Positions 33,981-46,596 of a stretch of 53,006 nucleotides of DNA are shown in pieces. The stretch's first letter is position 1, and each line of letters starts with the position of its first letter. This stretch comes from Herbinix sp. Its GTDB lineage: Bacteria; Bacillota; Clostridia; Lachnospirales; Lachnospiraceae. Both the position numbers and the translations under genes were made by a program. Where the stretch lies: positions 1 through 53,006 of the forward strand of contig JARBTJ010000021.1 in NCBI GenBank assembly GCA_029240245.1, in the 5' to 3' direction. The notes under the pieces are model-generated. The model was not told the origin of the DNA, made no database searches, and saw only the letters and a program-made list of their open reading frames with translations.

Positions 33981-34016
33981 TATCAGTATTATTATATCGA
34001 TATTGTAATACTGATA
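33981..34016. promoter_or_regulatory. large palindrome over the rex promoter
   Basis: Perfect 11-bp arms TATCAGTATTA (33981-33991) and TAATACTGATA (34006-34016) enclose a centre containing ATATCGATAT. The palindrome spans the -10 hexamer and the likely transcription start of rex, so a bound protein would shut the promoter. It is not a Rex consensus site. Confidence 0.6.
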
Positions 34017-34030
34017 TCTCGCAATGTCAA
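34002..34030 (-). promoter_or_regulatory. rex promoter
   Basis: On the minus strand TTGACA (34030-34025) and TACAAT (34007-34002) are 17 bp apart, 39 bp upstream of the rex ATG. Confidence 0.8.
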
Positions 34031-34123
34031 TTACTTTTTCTCTGCAGTACAATAACTCATTATTGTTACAGACATTTTTGCATCAGATAAAAATACGGTT
34101 ATTAATGTTTTGTAATACACCAC

Positions 34124-34157
34124 GAAAAATGCACTCTATCAACTGATAAAGTGCATT
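34124..34157 (-). terminator. intrinsic terminator of the ATP synthase operon
   Basis: On the minus strand AATGCACTTTATC pairs with GATAGAGTGCATT (one mismatch) around a 4-nt loop, followed by TTTTTCG. It lies about 85 bp beyond the atpC stop. Confidence 0.88.
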
Positions 34158-34240
34158 ACGTATTTATTATTAAATTGGTAACTGTAAGCCAAAACGAATA
34201 ATTTTTTTCTGAAATATAATTCATATCATTGTATTTAGTG

Positions 34241-34657
34241 CTATTGCTTATTATTTTCGATTACTTTCAAACGGACATTGGCACGTGCAAGCTTTATTTT
34301 AGCCAGTTCCAAACTGTGACCGTCGGTGCTTCCGGATGCTATTTCGCTTTCGGCACGGGTTTTTGCGTTATTTGCACGGTCAAAATCGATTTCTTCCGCC
34401 CATTCAAATGTTGTTGCCGCTATTAGCACCAAATCCTTCGTAACATTGATGAATCCGCCGATACACGCAGCTCGCCGAGAGTTTTCTGTATTATCAACAA
34501 AAACACGGCATTCACCGGTGCCAATTGCGGTTACATATGGTATATGACCTGCTAGAATTGCTATGTCTCCGACAATAGTGCGTAAAGAAACCCGCATGAC
34601 CTCGCCATCAAAAAACATACCATCCGGAGATACGATTTTAAGATGAAAACTGTTCAT
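34241..34657 (-). CDS. atpC: F1F0 ATP synthase epsilon subunit
   Basis: A 138-residue epsilon subunit: N-terminal beta-sandwich (FHLKIVSPDGMFFDGEV, then GDIAILAGHIPYVTAI) and a C-terminal helical hairpin rich in Ala and Arg (ANNAKTRAESEIASGSTD). It is the last gene of the nine-gene operon, 3 bp after atpD. Confidence 0.95.
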   Translation of the reverse strand: MNSFHLKIVSPDGMFFDGEVMRVSLRTIVGDIAILAGHIPYVTAIGTGECRVFVDNTENSRRAACIGGFINVTKDLVLIAATTFEWAEEIDFDRANNAKTRAESEIASGSTDGHSLELAKIKLARANVRLKVIENNKQ

Positions 34658-34660
34658 ATA

Positions 34661-36933
<2,273 letters not shown>

Positions 36934-36957
36934 TTTGCTCGCTCCCTTCGTTACATA

Positions 36958-38466
36958 TTAGTGGCTTTGAATAAATTTTGTTGTAAATTTAACAAGCGCT
37001 TCTTCCAATTTTGCTTTATTAGCATCATTCATACTTTCACCATTTCGAATAGCAGTAAGCAAATCATCATAATATGAAGTAAGTTCAAAGAATAAGTCTT
37101 TCTCATATTCCTTTATATCATTAACTTTTATATCACGCAAATAATTATTGACTACAGCATAAATGATAGCTACCTGCAGTTCAACCGGTACCGGTGAATT
37201 TCTATCCTGCTTTAGAACCTCTACGATTCTTTGTCCCTGGTCAAGTCGGGCTTTCGTATCCTTATCAAGATCAGATCCAAACTGGGCAAAGCTCTGAAGC
37301 TCTCTATATTGTGAATATAATAATTTTAACTTACCGGAAACCTGCTTCATTGCTTTAATCTGTGCTGATCCACCAACACGGCTTACAGAAATACCGGGAT
37401 TAACTGCCGGCATAATACCGGCATTAAATAACTCACTTTCCAGGAAAATCTGTCCGTCAGTAATGGATATTACATTGGTAGGGATGTAAGCAGAAACATC
37501 TCCCTCCTGCGTCTCAATGATTGGCAGTGCAGTAAGGGAACCGCCTCCACATTCCGGAGCCAGTCGTGCAGCACGTTCTAACAGACGGCTGTGTAAGTAG
37601 AAAACATCACCCGGATATGCTTCTCGACCCGGTGGACGTCTGATTAATAAAGACAGTGTTCGGTAAGCCACCGCATGCTTTGACAAATCATCATAGATAA
37701 CTAAAACATCCATTCCTTTTGACATAAAATATTCGCCCATAGTGCATCCGGAGTATGGTGCGATATACTGTAGGGGAGCAGCATCACTCGCAGTAGAGCT
37801 TACAATAATGGTATAGTCCATCGCTCCCGCACGAGTCAAGGTATCTACAAGCTGTGAAACAGTAGAATTTTTTTGTCCGACTGCCACATAAATACAGATA
37901 ACGTCCTTACCTTTTTGATTGATAATTGTATCAGTTACAATCGCTGTTTTACCTGTTTGTCTATCTCCAATGATTAGCTCACGTTGACCTCTTCCGATGG
38001 GAATCATACTATCAATTGCTTTGATTCCGGTTTGAAGAGGAACACTTACCGATTTTCTATCAATTATACCAGGTGCTTGTGATTCAATAGGATTCATCTG
38101 TGATGTCTGAACAGGACCTTTACCATCAATTGGTTGTCCAAGTGCGTTAACAACACGCCCGATCAGTGCCTCACCTACCGGTACGGATACAACCTTGCCG
38201 GTACGTCTTACAACATCACCTTCTTTAATACCTAAACCACTACCTAACAGAACGATTGAAACAAAGCTTTCCTCAAGATTAAGTGCCATACCATAAACTC
38301 CATTGGGAAATTGAATCAATTCATTGGATACGCAATTATCTAACCCATATGCTCTGGCAATCTCATCACCAATGGTAATAATGGTTCCGGTTTCATAATG
38401 TTCTGTTTTATGTTCATAATTCTTTATTTGAGCCTTTATAAGGCTACTGATTTCATCAATATTCAT
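36958..38466 (-). CDS. atpA: F1F0 ATP synthase alpha subunit
   Basis: The 502-residue non-catalytic nucleotide-binding subunit. It has the P-loop [15 protein letters not shown] near residue 169, the [12 protein letters not shown] segment and the [17 protein letters not shown] signature. The start ATG at 38466 follows GGAGG, 3 bp after atpH. Confidence 0.97.
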   Translation of the reverse strand: MNIDEISSLIKAQIKNYEHKTEHYETGTIITIGDEIARAYGLDNCVSNELIQFPNGVYGMALNLEESFVSIVLLGSGLGIKEGDVVRRTGKVVSVPVGEALIGRVVNALGQPIDGKGPVQTSQMNPIESQAPGIIDRKSVSVPLQTGIKAIDSMIPIGRGQRELIIGDRQTGKTAIVTDTIINQKGKDVICIYVAVGQKNSTVSQLVDTLTRAGAMDYTIIVSSTASDAAPLQYIAPYSGCTMGEYFMSKGMDVLVIYDDLSKHAVAYRTLSLLIRRPPGREAYPGDVFYLHSRLLERAARLAPECGGGSLTALPIIETQEGDVSAYIPTNVISITDGQIFLESELFNAGIMPAVNPGISVSRVGGSAQIKAMKQVSGKLKLLYSQYRELQSFAQFGSDLDKDTKARLDQGQRIVEVLKQDRNSPVPVELQVAIIYAVVNNYLRDIKVNDIKEYEKDLFFELTSYYDDLLTAIRNGESMNDANKAKLEEALVKFTTKFIQSH

Positions 38467-38469
38467 TCA

Positions 38470-39021
38470 TCAGACCTCCGCTTGTGAATAGTCTGCATTT
38501 TTGATTTCATACTGCAGTTTTACTAATCTGTTTTTAATGCTTGCGTCAATCATATGTCCATTATATTCCAAACGAATACCACCGATACAGGTTTGATCAA
38601 CTATATTTTCTAGTATGATTGATTTATTCATTGATTTTTCCAATTTACTTATGATTCGCTGTCTCTGACTGTCATTTAACTCTACCGCACTGATCGCATT
38701 CACCAGCATTATATTATTTTTCTGATAATACTTATTTTGGTATTCCTTAAAACAAAGTGGTATCAGCGCAACTTGACGAATCTCAGTAAGTATTTTTATC
38801 AGGGAAAGCAGATATGGCTGTATCTTATTACCAAATACTTGATCGATTACCCCGATACGCTCAGATGAGGCTACTCTTGGATTAGTGAGCAGATTGATAA
38901 AGTCTTCATTACTTTCAAATAATTTAGCTATTTCGCCAAATTCTTTTTCTATAACTTTCTCAATTCCATCTTCTGCTGCGAGTTCATATAATGCGTGTCC
39001 GTATTCAGCTGCCTTATTCAT
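38470..39021 (-). CDS. atpH: F1F0 ATP synthase delta subunit
   Basis: The 183-residue peripheral stalk protein. It starts YGHALYELAAEDGIEKVIEK, the usual OSCP/delta opening, and ends with the conserved GGIRLEYNGHMIDASIKNRL. Its ATG overlaps the atpF stop codon by 4 bp (ATGA). Confidence 0.94.
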   Translation of the reverse strand: MNKAAEYGHALYELAAEDGIEKVIEKEFGEIAKLFESNEDFINLLTNPRVASSERIGVIDQVFGNKIQPYLLSLIKILTEIRQVALIPLCFKEYQNKYYQKNNIMLVNAISAVELNDSQRQRIISKLEKSMNKSIILENIVDQTCIGGIRLEYNGHMIDASIKNRLVKLQYEIKNADYSQAEV

Positions 39022-39524
39022 ACGCTTTCACCCAATTCGTCAATTGCTGTATCAATCAGAGTTTCATGAATTTTTGAATCAATTTCTTTCTCAACCACTT
39101 GTTGTGATAAGGTAATAACCATATCCGTAATCTTATCTTTCATTTCGTTAACTGCTTTTTTCTTAGCAAGTGAAATTTCAGACTCTGCTTTCTTCTTACG
39201 ATTTTCAGCTTCTAAGGTTGCTTTACTTATAATTTCTTCACCACGGTGCTCAGCACGCTCTGTTGCTGTCTTAATCATTAAATCGGTTTCATTCTTAGCG
39301 CTCTTTAACTTATCCTCATAGATATCCTTGTCCGTTTTCGCCTTTACACGCAGCTCTTCTGCTTCGGAATAGATTTTATCCACTTCCTCAGATCTTTTTT
39401 TAAGAATATCATTCACAGGCTTAAACAGTAGTTTCTTCACTATTAGAAATAGGATTATTAAATTTCCTATGCTCATCAAAGTTTGCCAAAAGTTTACAGA
39501 TAAAAATTCTAATGTTTCAGGCAT
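39018..39524 (-). CDS. atpF: F1F0 ATP synthase b subunit
   Basis: A 168-residue stator subunit: one N-terminal membrane helix (LMSIGNLIILFLIVKKLLF) and a long charged coiled coil typical of subunit b. A 4-bp overlap couples it to atpH. Confidence 0.95.
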   Translation of the reverse strand: MPETLEFLSVNFWQTLMSIGNLIILFLIVKKLLFKPVNDILKKRSEEVDKIYSEAEELRVKAKTDKDIYEDKLKSAKNETDLMIKTATERAEHRGEEIISKATLEAENRKKKAESEISLAKKKAVNEMKDKITDMVITLSQQVVEKEIDSKIHETLIDTAIDELGESV

Positions 39525-39562
39525 CCTCTTTACCTCATTTCTAAACTTTAATAGCGCTATAA

Positions 39563-40577
<1,015 letters not shown>

Positions 40578-40581
<4 letters not shown>

Positions 40582-40997
40582 GCTGCATCACCTCTTTCTG
40601 AACGCAAATCCTTCCTAAAATATTTTGAAAACATAATAATTAATCTCGGGTAAATAATAGCAATCAAAATTGGTAGCCAATGAAAAATTTTATAATTAAT
40701 TGCAATATACATTCCTGCTCCAACTAACAGCATTAACACCAATTGGCGTAACGAATAGGATAATTGCATTTTCTTTTTCGCCATATTTTGATCTTCCGTT
40801 TTTGTTATATTCTGAATTGTCAGACCCATTAAAAAGAAATTAAGAAGAGCGACTGCCCCTCCATATACAGAACCGAAAAGAACTGATAAATCGAATTTCC
40901 CAAATATCAAGAAAAATATTTGTGTAATCACACTAAAAACCAGTATACCTACCGCCATATTCAGTGTTTCTTTTTTTACTACCTTGTCTACATTCAT
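40578..40997 (-). CDS. atpI: ATP synthase subunit I-like membrane protein
   Basis: A 139-residue, four-helix membrane protein at the head of the atp operon, where AtpI, a helper of c-ring assembly, is normally found. Helices run from about 14-33, 37-58, 73-92 and 96-115, with FGSVYGGAVALLNFFLMGL matching the AtpI/UncI pattern. The start ATG at 40997 follows AAAGGA. Sequence conservation in this family is low, so the call rests on topology plus position. Confidence 0.82.
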
Positions 40998-41500
40998 ATG
41001 TTATTTATCCTTTCGTAGTTACAAAGATGCTACATGCATTTACTAGTTCTAGAATATCCTATCTTCATAGCTATTACTTTTAGATATGTTATCCATTTTA
41101 ATACTATATTATTACCATTGCATAAATAATCGGTAGAAACATGTGCCGTGAGTATCTACGGTTCGCGTGCGCGCTTACCTTCATTCATGCAAGCATTCCT
41201 TCAAGCAAGCTTACAAAAAATGAGCATGGATAAAATTCATTTAGCCTTCACGGAAATAAAAAGGGTAGAAAACCTCATTGTGAAGTTCCCCACCTTTACA
41301 GCTTAAAACCTAATTCGTTTCGATAAACTGTAAATCATAAATAATATACAAAATTGATTATAATTATAGTATTTTCAACAGGAAAAGTCAACGTTTTTCG
41401 TGAAATATTATATAGTGGTAAAATCGGATGATGGCATCTATCTCAGTATTTATATGCACTTCCTAAAACATAGACAAACATTCGTTCTTTTTCTGGTTGA
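40998..41500. other. intergenic stretch upstream of the atp operon
   Basis: No gene is visible. The atp promoter should lie here but no convincing -35/-10 pair was found. A short GC-richer patch near 41150-41215 (GGTTCGCGTGCGCGC, then CATTCATGCAAGCATTCC with CAAGCAAGC) stands out from the AT-rich background; I cannot assign it. Confidence 0.3.
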
Positions 41501-41506
41501 ATTTTT

Positions 41507-41536
41507 TTCACAATATTTTTTACAATGTATTATAAT
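41507..41536 (+). promoter_or_regulatory. promoter of the RimJ/RimL-type gene
   Basis: TTCACA (41507-41512) and TATAAT (41531-41536) are 18 bp apart, 85 bp upstream of the ATG at 41621. Confidence 0.65.
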
Positions 41537-41620
41537 AGTCTTATATCACCAATATTTCAAGTTTGATGAAGAAGACAATGTTATTAACTTCGATAAAAAT
41601 ACCCATAATAGGAGAAATAT

Positions 41621-42139
41621 ATGTCAACACCAATTTTAGAGACGGAACGGTTAATCTTACGACCACTTACTGTTAATGATGCTGGAGCATCATTTGTATG
41701 GCTTGGGGATGACCGTGTAACAAAATTTATGCCCTTTAATACATATAATTCTGTAAAAGATATTGAAGAGAAACTTAAGCTTATAAATGATGATAGTTTA
41801 CATTATAACTGGGGATTTGTTTTGCGTGAAAGTAATCTTTTGATTGGTAATGGTAATATATATTTTAAAGATGAAGCTAATGCTTGGAGTTTTGGATATA
41901 TTCTTCGATATGATTGTTGGAATAAAGGTTATACTACAGAAGCAACAAAAGTAATGATTCAATTTGCTTATGATTATTGTGGAGCAAGGAAATTTGTAGC
42001 CAGGCATAGTTCTGACAATGTGTCATCTGGTAGAGTTTTGGAGAAATGCGGTTTGCTTTTTGACCATTATGGTGAGTATGGAAGTATAGACGGGAGCAAA
42101 ACATTTAATGCAAAGTACTACTCTATGCAACTGAGTTAA
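41621..42139 (+). CDS. GNAT-family acetyltransferase, RimJ/RimL type
   Basis: A 172-residue protein with the RimJ/RimL opening ILETERLILRPLTVNDAGAS, the acetyl-CoA region SFGYILRYDCWNKGYTTEAT (pattern R-x-x-W-x-x-G-Y-x-T-E-A) and the terminal SGRVLEKCGLLFDHYGEYG. These enzymes acetylate protein N-termini or small molecules. The ATG follows AGGAG. It is a lone gene. Its AT content is higher than that of the ATP synthase genes, which could mean recent acquisition. Confidence 0.9.
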   Translation: MSTPILETERLILRPLTVNDAGASFVWLGDDRVTKFMPFNTYNSVKDIEEKLKLINDDSLHYNWGFVLRESNLLIGNGNIYFKDEANAWSFGYILRYDCWNKGYTTEATKVMIQFAYDYCGARKFVARHSSDNVSSGRVLEKCGLLFDHYGEYGSIDGSKTFNAKYYSMQLS

Positions 42140-42470
42140 TGTATAAAATTCCAGTTTGATTCGTTTCATAATCGTTGGCAATTGTGAGACAAGGGAGGTA
42201 AACTAACTCCCTCCTTAAATTTATACTTATGATATTAAAATGAACTTCATCAAGTAATGATACATGTTTTATCATTCCTGTCGCAGCTTCAATTGCTTTA
42301 TGAAAATGCAATAGCGATGAATTAATTATCAAAATACATAAAATATTACACCCTAAATAAATAGGCAAGTTATCTGCTCTATTATTTATTTAGGATGTGA
42401 ATTTATGGTCCCACTATACTTTTCTTATTGTGAACATCCTTACGGATGTCCCTTTGAAACGAGATCGTTT

Positions 42471-42647
42471 ATCTCTGTATATTAATCTCTGTATATTAAT
42501 CTCTGTATATTAATCTCTGTATATTAATTTCTGTATAATAATTTCATATTTTAATTCCAATATATTAATTTCAATACATTAATTTCAATATATTGATTTT
42601 TTTACTTTAATTTCTATATTTTAATTTGTATAATTGAATTTCTATTC
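42471..42647. repeat. tandem array of about 12 decaying 14-bp units beside the rhodanese gene
   Basis: Four identical ATCTCTGTATATTA units (42471-42526) pass into progressively diverged versions (ATTTCTGTATAATA, ATTCCAATATATTA, ATTTCAATACATTA and so on) up to the rhodanese stop codon. The gradient of decay suggests expansion from the left end. The preceding gap 42140-42470 has no gene, only a short stem GGGAG/CTCCC at 42193-42211. Confidence 0.88.
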
Positions 42648-42968
42648 CTATTTTCTCTTCGTACCCACATAGGAACCCATTCCACCGGCAACATTGATCA
42701 CATCGAACCCTTGTTTCGTCAATATACTACTTGTTCTCTTACTCCTGGCACCGGATTGGCACATGATGTAATAAGTCTTCTCCTTTTTAAGATAACTCTC
42801 CGGTGTGTTTAATAAGCTGCCCATCGGAATATTTCTGGCCCCTTTTATACAACCACTTTTATACTCATAGGGTTCGCGGATATCAATTAATTCTATTGTT
42901 CCGATGAGGCTGTCCATATCATTTACATGGATTACTTTATTATTGTCTTTTCGTAAAAATTCAAGCAT
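42648..42968 (-). CDS. rhodanese-like domain protein
   Basis: A 106-residue single rhodanese domain. It shows LIDIREPYEYKSGCIKGARN, IPMGSL and the active-site loop CQSGARS with the catalytic Cys, then VINVAGGMGSYVGTKRK. Such proteins carry a persulfide sulfur. The start ATG at 42968 follows GAAAGGA. No partner gene is adjacent. The 3' end abuts the 14-bp tandem array. Confidence 0.93.
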   Translation of the reverse strand: MLEFLRKDNNKVIHVNDMDSLIGTIELIDIREPYEYKSGCIKGARNIPMGSLLNTPESYLKKEKTYYIMCQSGARSKRTSSILTKQGFDVINVAGGMGSYVGTKRK

Positions 42969-43172
42969 TTTATTATCCTTTCTTAATTCGTTGTATTTTT
43001 CACGTTTCCTTAAAATAAGATTTATAAATCAATGCTATATTTTGTATTCTATATTGATTATATTAATTTGCGAATTATATTCCGTGACTTTGTCACTAGG
43101 AAACTGATTACACTGTTTTAGTATATAATCGTACAGTTCACTAATAGTCTTATCCTGTTGGAACGGAATAAA

Positions 43173-43200
43173 TGAGGGACAATCCTTCGACTGTCCCTCA
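43173..43200. terminator. hairpin downstream of the GH38 remnant
   Basis: TGAGGGACA and TGTCCCTCA form a 9-bp perfect stem with a 10-nt loop. The flanks are AT-rich but the T-run is weak on either strand. The 42969-43368 gap shows nothing else. Confidence 0.5.
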
Positions 43201-43368
43201 AAACATATTACTATTAACTAATTATATATTTTCCCCTTCAAGGATTACAGCCATCCCCTACGCAAATCAATTATCAGATTTCTTACGATTGTCGTGCTCC
43301 CTAAGTCGATAAAAACCGGACGCTCCATGAAAAATTACTGCTCCCTGTAATATGTTAAACAATGCTAT

Positions 43369-44808
43369 TTAAAATCCCTTTGTTTCACGTATACCATTTT
43401 TATCGATAAAGATAAACTTCAGTTCATACTTACCAAAGGAAATTTGTTGTGTCAATCCAAAAGGTAATACCTTCATCTGCGCTTCACAGCTCTGCTCCGC
43501 ACTGTTATATAAATGTGCAATATAACCGTCACGAAGCTTCTTTAAGGCTGTCATAACAACAGCCGGATGTTCTATCCTCAGTGCTTCTTTTTGTTTTTCG
43601 CCTGCTCCGGAAGGGAAAAATGATAACGCAAACGGTTTTTCATTGTAAACATTCGCTTCCCGCTCAATATTATGCTCCGGAGTAATTCTAAAATTAAAAA
43701 TCCTCTCACCCATATCGATATGCTTAACGAACCTATTATGTGGAGCTAATTGTCTGTCTCCAATAGGATGAGCCGAATACAAAGGCGTCCTGAGTAAACT
43801 TAAACTGATGGCATTGTTCTCAAAGCTTCCGCCATAAATTCCATCATTTACGATACTAAGCTGCGATTTTTCACTTTGCAGACCACACCATTTATGGAAC
43901 ACAACCTCTCTGCCATCCTGAAATAGCTCTTCGCTACCAAATGCTGTCTGCCCGTAAGCCTTACTATGATCGATGCAGGTATCCAGCCTGTACTTAATCA
44001 TTTTATTCGCTTCGTTGGAATATAACATGATATTAACATCAATATAACGATTCTTTTTCGGGATAGTATATTCAACCACAGCAACTGATCTGCCGTATCC
44101 GAAAATGGCTTGTACCTTCATACGTACCGCACCGTTTTCAATCACCCGGACATTAGAACCCTTCTCCCCCGGATAGCCTAAGAATGAATTGGCTTCCTCA
44201 TCTGATAATAATGTAAATTCACCCGCTTTATTTCGAAAGGAATCTACGGTCATTCCCCAGGGATCTTCATTATCATGAAACACTTCCAGCTTACCGCTCT
44301 GACTTACGAGCGCTTTATTGTCAACCTCGTAATACTCAATGAGTCCTGTGTTTTTACTGATCTTAACTATCATGTTCTGACTATCACAGAGGATGTTATC
44401 CTCCTCTTCCTCGTGGTTTTCTATTTTGTAATCTGAAACCACTGAAAGCTTACAGTCAAAACGGCTTACAGATGCAGGAGCAAGCTTAGCCTGGAAGGTT
44501 ACTTTTTGAATCCAGTCGAGATTAAAGGTACATTCCGGCTTTTCATTCTGCGTAGGGAGGAAATTTCCCTCCGTATCATATACCCGGGCTACCGTTTGAT
44601 CTCCATAATTCCAATTTTGATTTGCAAGCATGAATTCTATCTCAAAGTCTCCTTCTAGTTCAAAGGGATGAGGATTAAATATCATAACCGGGATCTCATT
44701 TTCCTTTGCTTTCTCCTGACCCTCGCATAAGGCAAAGAAAGCTTTTGCGAAAAGCTGGTCCGTAATTTCCTCACCATAAGCAAATCTTCTCAAGCTGTCC
44801 GCTTCCAC
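43369..44808 (-). pseudogene. GH38 alpha-mannosidase, C-terminal fragment
   Basis: The 479-residue frame matches the C-terminal beta-sandwich part of GH38 alpha-mannosidases (IFNPHPFELEGDFEIEF, then SGKLEVFHDNEDPWGMTVDS and APHNRFVKHIDMGERIFNF). Complete bacterial enzymes are roughly 800-1000 residues, and the catalytic domain with its zinc ligands and nucleophile is missing. The nominal start is a GTG at 44808 with no ribosome site, and the frame continues a short way upstream (YSGSSIKAVEAD) before non-coding AT-rich sequence. The remaining frame is intact, so the truncation may be recent. It cannot hydrolyse mannosides. Confidence 0.8.
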
Positions 44809-44990
44809 CGCTTTGATAGAAGAGCCGGAATATATTCTTATTCTTATTATTGTTTAAAGTATTAAAATAGCATTATTCCATAACATACTAGGTACCTAAA
44901 CAAATTAAACCAATCGGAAGAATAAGTCAATGGTTTTATGCAGACATTTCAAAGTAATAAAAGGTAAATCCAAACAAAAACTACATTACA

Positions 44991-45027
44991 TAAAAACACA
45001 CAGGCATAAAAGAATATGCATGTGTGT
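44991..45027 (-). terminator. intrinsic terminator after the small membrane-protein gene
   Basis: On the minus strand ACACACATGCATA pairs with TATGCCTGTGTGT (one mismatch) around a short loop, followed by TTTTTA. It lies about 150 bp past the stop at 45177. The rest of 44809-45176 shows nothing recognisable. Confidence 0.7.
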
Positions 45028-45176
45028 CGATTGTATTCAAAACCAAATATATTGTTGGTAAGCGGTAGCTTTGTTAACCCTGATGTAACTAACTCATTTG
45101 AATAGAAAGCTTACTCTTTCTTTTCTAACCTGATTGATTTCTGTCTTCTATTCCCATTATGATGAAGAGTCTAATT

Positions 45177-45689
45177 TTAACCCTTACTCTTGGCATCATC
45201 ACTGATCCTTGAGAGTCGACTTAAAAATTTAATAAGAATGTTGTTAGGAAATTTTCTTTCAAGTTTTATCACAATCTTAAGAATCATGTTAGCAGGAAAT
45301 AAATGTTGTGCAAACAAAACAATAGCTGATAAAAATGCTCCAATCAATCCTATAATAAAGAATATAACATGGAGTGAAACAACAAGACGCAGCATTATGC
45401 ATTGAACAATTATCCAAATGACCAAAGCCCAACTAAATATACTGCTTATGTAACCCTGATAATTTGATTTCAGAATGATGGTTAATGCACAAAATACATT
45501 TCCCAGTCCAATAACAGCAAACAAGATAATACCAGGTATAAGATAATCACTAAAAGGCGAATTATTCAAAGCATCTGTAGGCATACCCCCCGGACCTTCC
45601 GGATTAAGAATAGCCATCATACCACCTCCCATAGCTCCTATCCCAACTAATGCATGTAAAATAAATAACAAACGGTATACTCTTTTCAA
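45177..45689 (-). CDS. small multi-pass membrane protein of unknown function
   Basis: A 170-residue protein with four predicted membrane segments: an N-terminal helix (LLFILHALVGIGAMGGGMMA), a Pro/Gly-rich outside loop, three further helices and a charged cytoplasmic tail ending RLSRISDDAKSKG. The start is TTG at 45689 behind AGGAGGAGG. It lies 84 bp downstream of a Cro/CI-type regulator on the same strand, as in many Clostridia where such a regulator controls a small membrane protein. I do not recognise a function. Confidence 0.75.
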   Translation of the reverse strand: MKRVYRLLFILHALVGIGAMGGGMMAILNPEGPGGMPTDALNNSPFSDYLIPGIILFAVIGLGNVFCALTIILKSNYQGYISSIFSWALVIWIIVQCIMLRLVVSLHVIFFIIGLIGAFLSAIVLFAQHLFPANMILKIVIKLERKFPNNILIKFLSRLSRISDDAKSKG

Positions 45690-45773
45690 TACCTTTTCCT
45701 CCTCCTTTATAATCTAAAAAAATATTTGCTATCCTTATATATTCACCAATTTATTGTATTATTTAAAAATACA

Positions 45774-46241
45774 TCACTTCGCCAATTGTAGATTTATTGT
45801 ATCAACGATACGATTATGTATATTTTCTATTTCGGCAATCCGCACTTTACCAATTTCATTTCTTTCTTTATCAAAATTAATATCCCTGCAAAGTGCCTCC
45901 AATCGTCCGCATATTTCCGGTGATGCTCCCATTGATGCTTTTACTATCTCCGATGCACTAAATAATGAAAGACTGGTACTTATTATTGAAGTATCTAAAC
46001 CAATTATTTCTTCAAAATCAGAAATTAATTTACGAAATGACGGCTCTATAATCTCATTCATTGATATGTTATACAGCTTTGAAAGCTCTAACAGTGCCTC
46101 TAAATTAGGTAATGCAGCACCTGTTTCCCATTTTGATATTGCTTGTCTTGATATGTGTAATTTATCTGACATCTCTTCCTGTGTCCAATTCTGTGATAGT
46201 CTTAGTCTTACAAGGTTTTTCGCAATTATCTGTGTATTCAT
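45774..46241 (-). CDS. Cro/CI-type helix-turn-helix regulator
   Basis: A 155-residue protein. Residues 6-62 are an HTH_3 domain (LVRLRLSQNWTQEEMSDKLH, then ISRQAISKWETGAALPNLEA), followed by LSKLYNISMNEIIEP. The C-terminal 85 residues are a helical region without known fold. The start ATG at 46241 follows GAGGAG. It probably controls itself and the membrane-protein gene at 45177; that is inference. Confidence 0.9.
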   Translation of the reverse strand: MNTQIIAKNLVRLRLSQNWTQEEMSDKLHISRQAISKWETGAALPNLEALLELSKLYNISMNEIIEPSFRKLISDFEEIIGLDTSIISTSLSLFSASEIVKASMGASPEICGRLEALCRDINFDKERNEIGKVRIAEIENIHNRIVDTINLQLAK

Positions 46242-46279
46242 AAGATATTCTCCTCTCTATGTAATTCATATTAAGGCGA

Positions 46280-46415
46280 TTGCGAAACCCATATTCTGTA
46301 TTAATTGAGCATACAACATATACTGCTTCGGAGCGGAAGTTAAGCCCGTAGGAAGCGTGGAGCGGAGGAATAGTATGTGTTGTGTGTACAATAGCAAAAC
46401 GATATTGCTTCGCAA
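46280..46415. repeat. dispersed palindromic repeat, complete copy B
   Basis: A 136-bp copy with ends TTGCGAAAC (46280) and GCTTCGCAA (46415, one mismatch to the perfect inverse). The arms ACAACATATACT and AGTATGTGTTGT flank the conserved GCGGAAGTTAAGCCCGTAGG, identical to copy A. It fills the gap between the Cro/CI-type gene and the TPR gene; nothing else is seen there beyond a short GCAACTG/CAGTTGC palindrome at 46519-46534. Confidence 0.88.
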
Positions 46416-46596
46416 ACACCTTTAATTCTTATTATCCTATAGGAATGTCATCCATAATCCTATTATATAGAAAGGTTACATTTTTTACGAGAAACAAATC
46501 GTATCACATCGCAACTGACAGTTGCTCTTCATTCTGTAGTTTCAACTCAGCCCATTTCCTGGAGATTACACAGCGTATGTGCGACAAAGGAGATAT

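Noticed and set aside
42123-42368. 81-residue minus-strand frame after the RimJ/RimL-type gene
   Set aside because: No ribosome site, no recognisable sequence and overlap with the end of a real gene.
45754-46308. 184-residue plus-strand frame over the Cro/CI-type gene
   Set aside because: Antisense shadow; its composition follows the opposite strand and it runs into the palindromic repeat.
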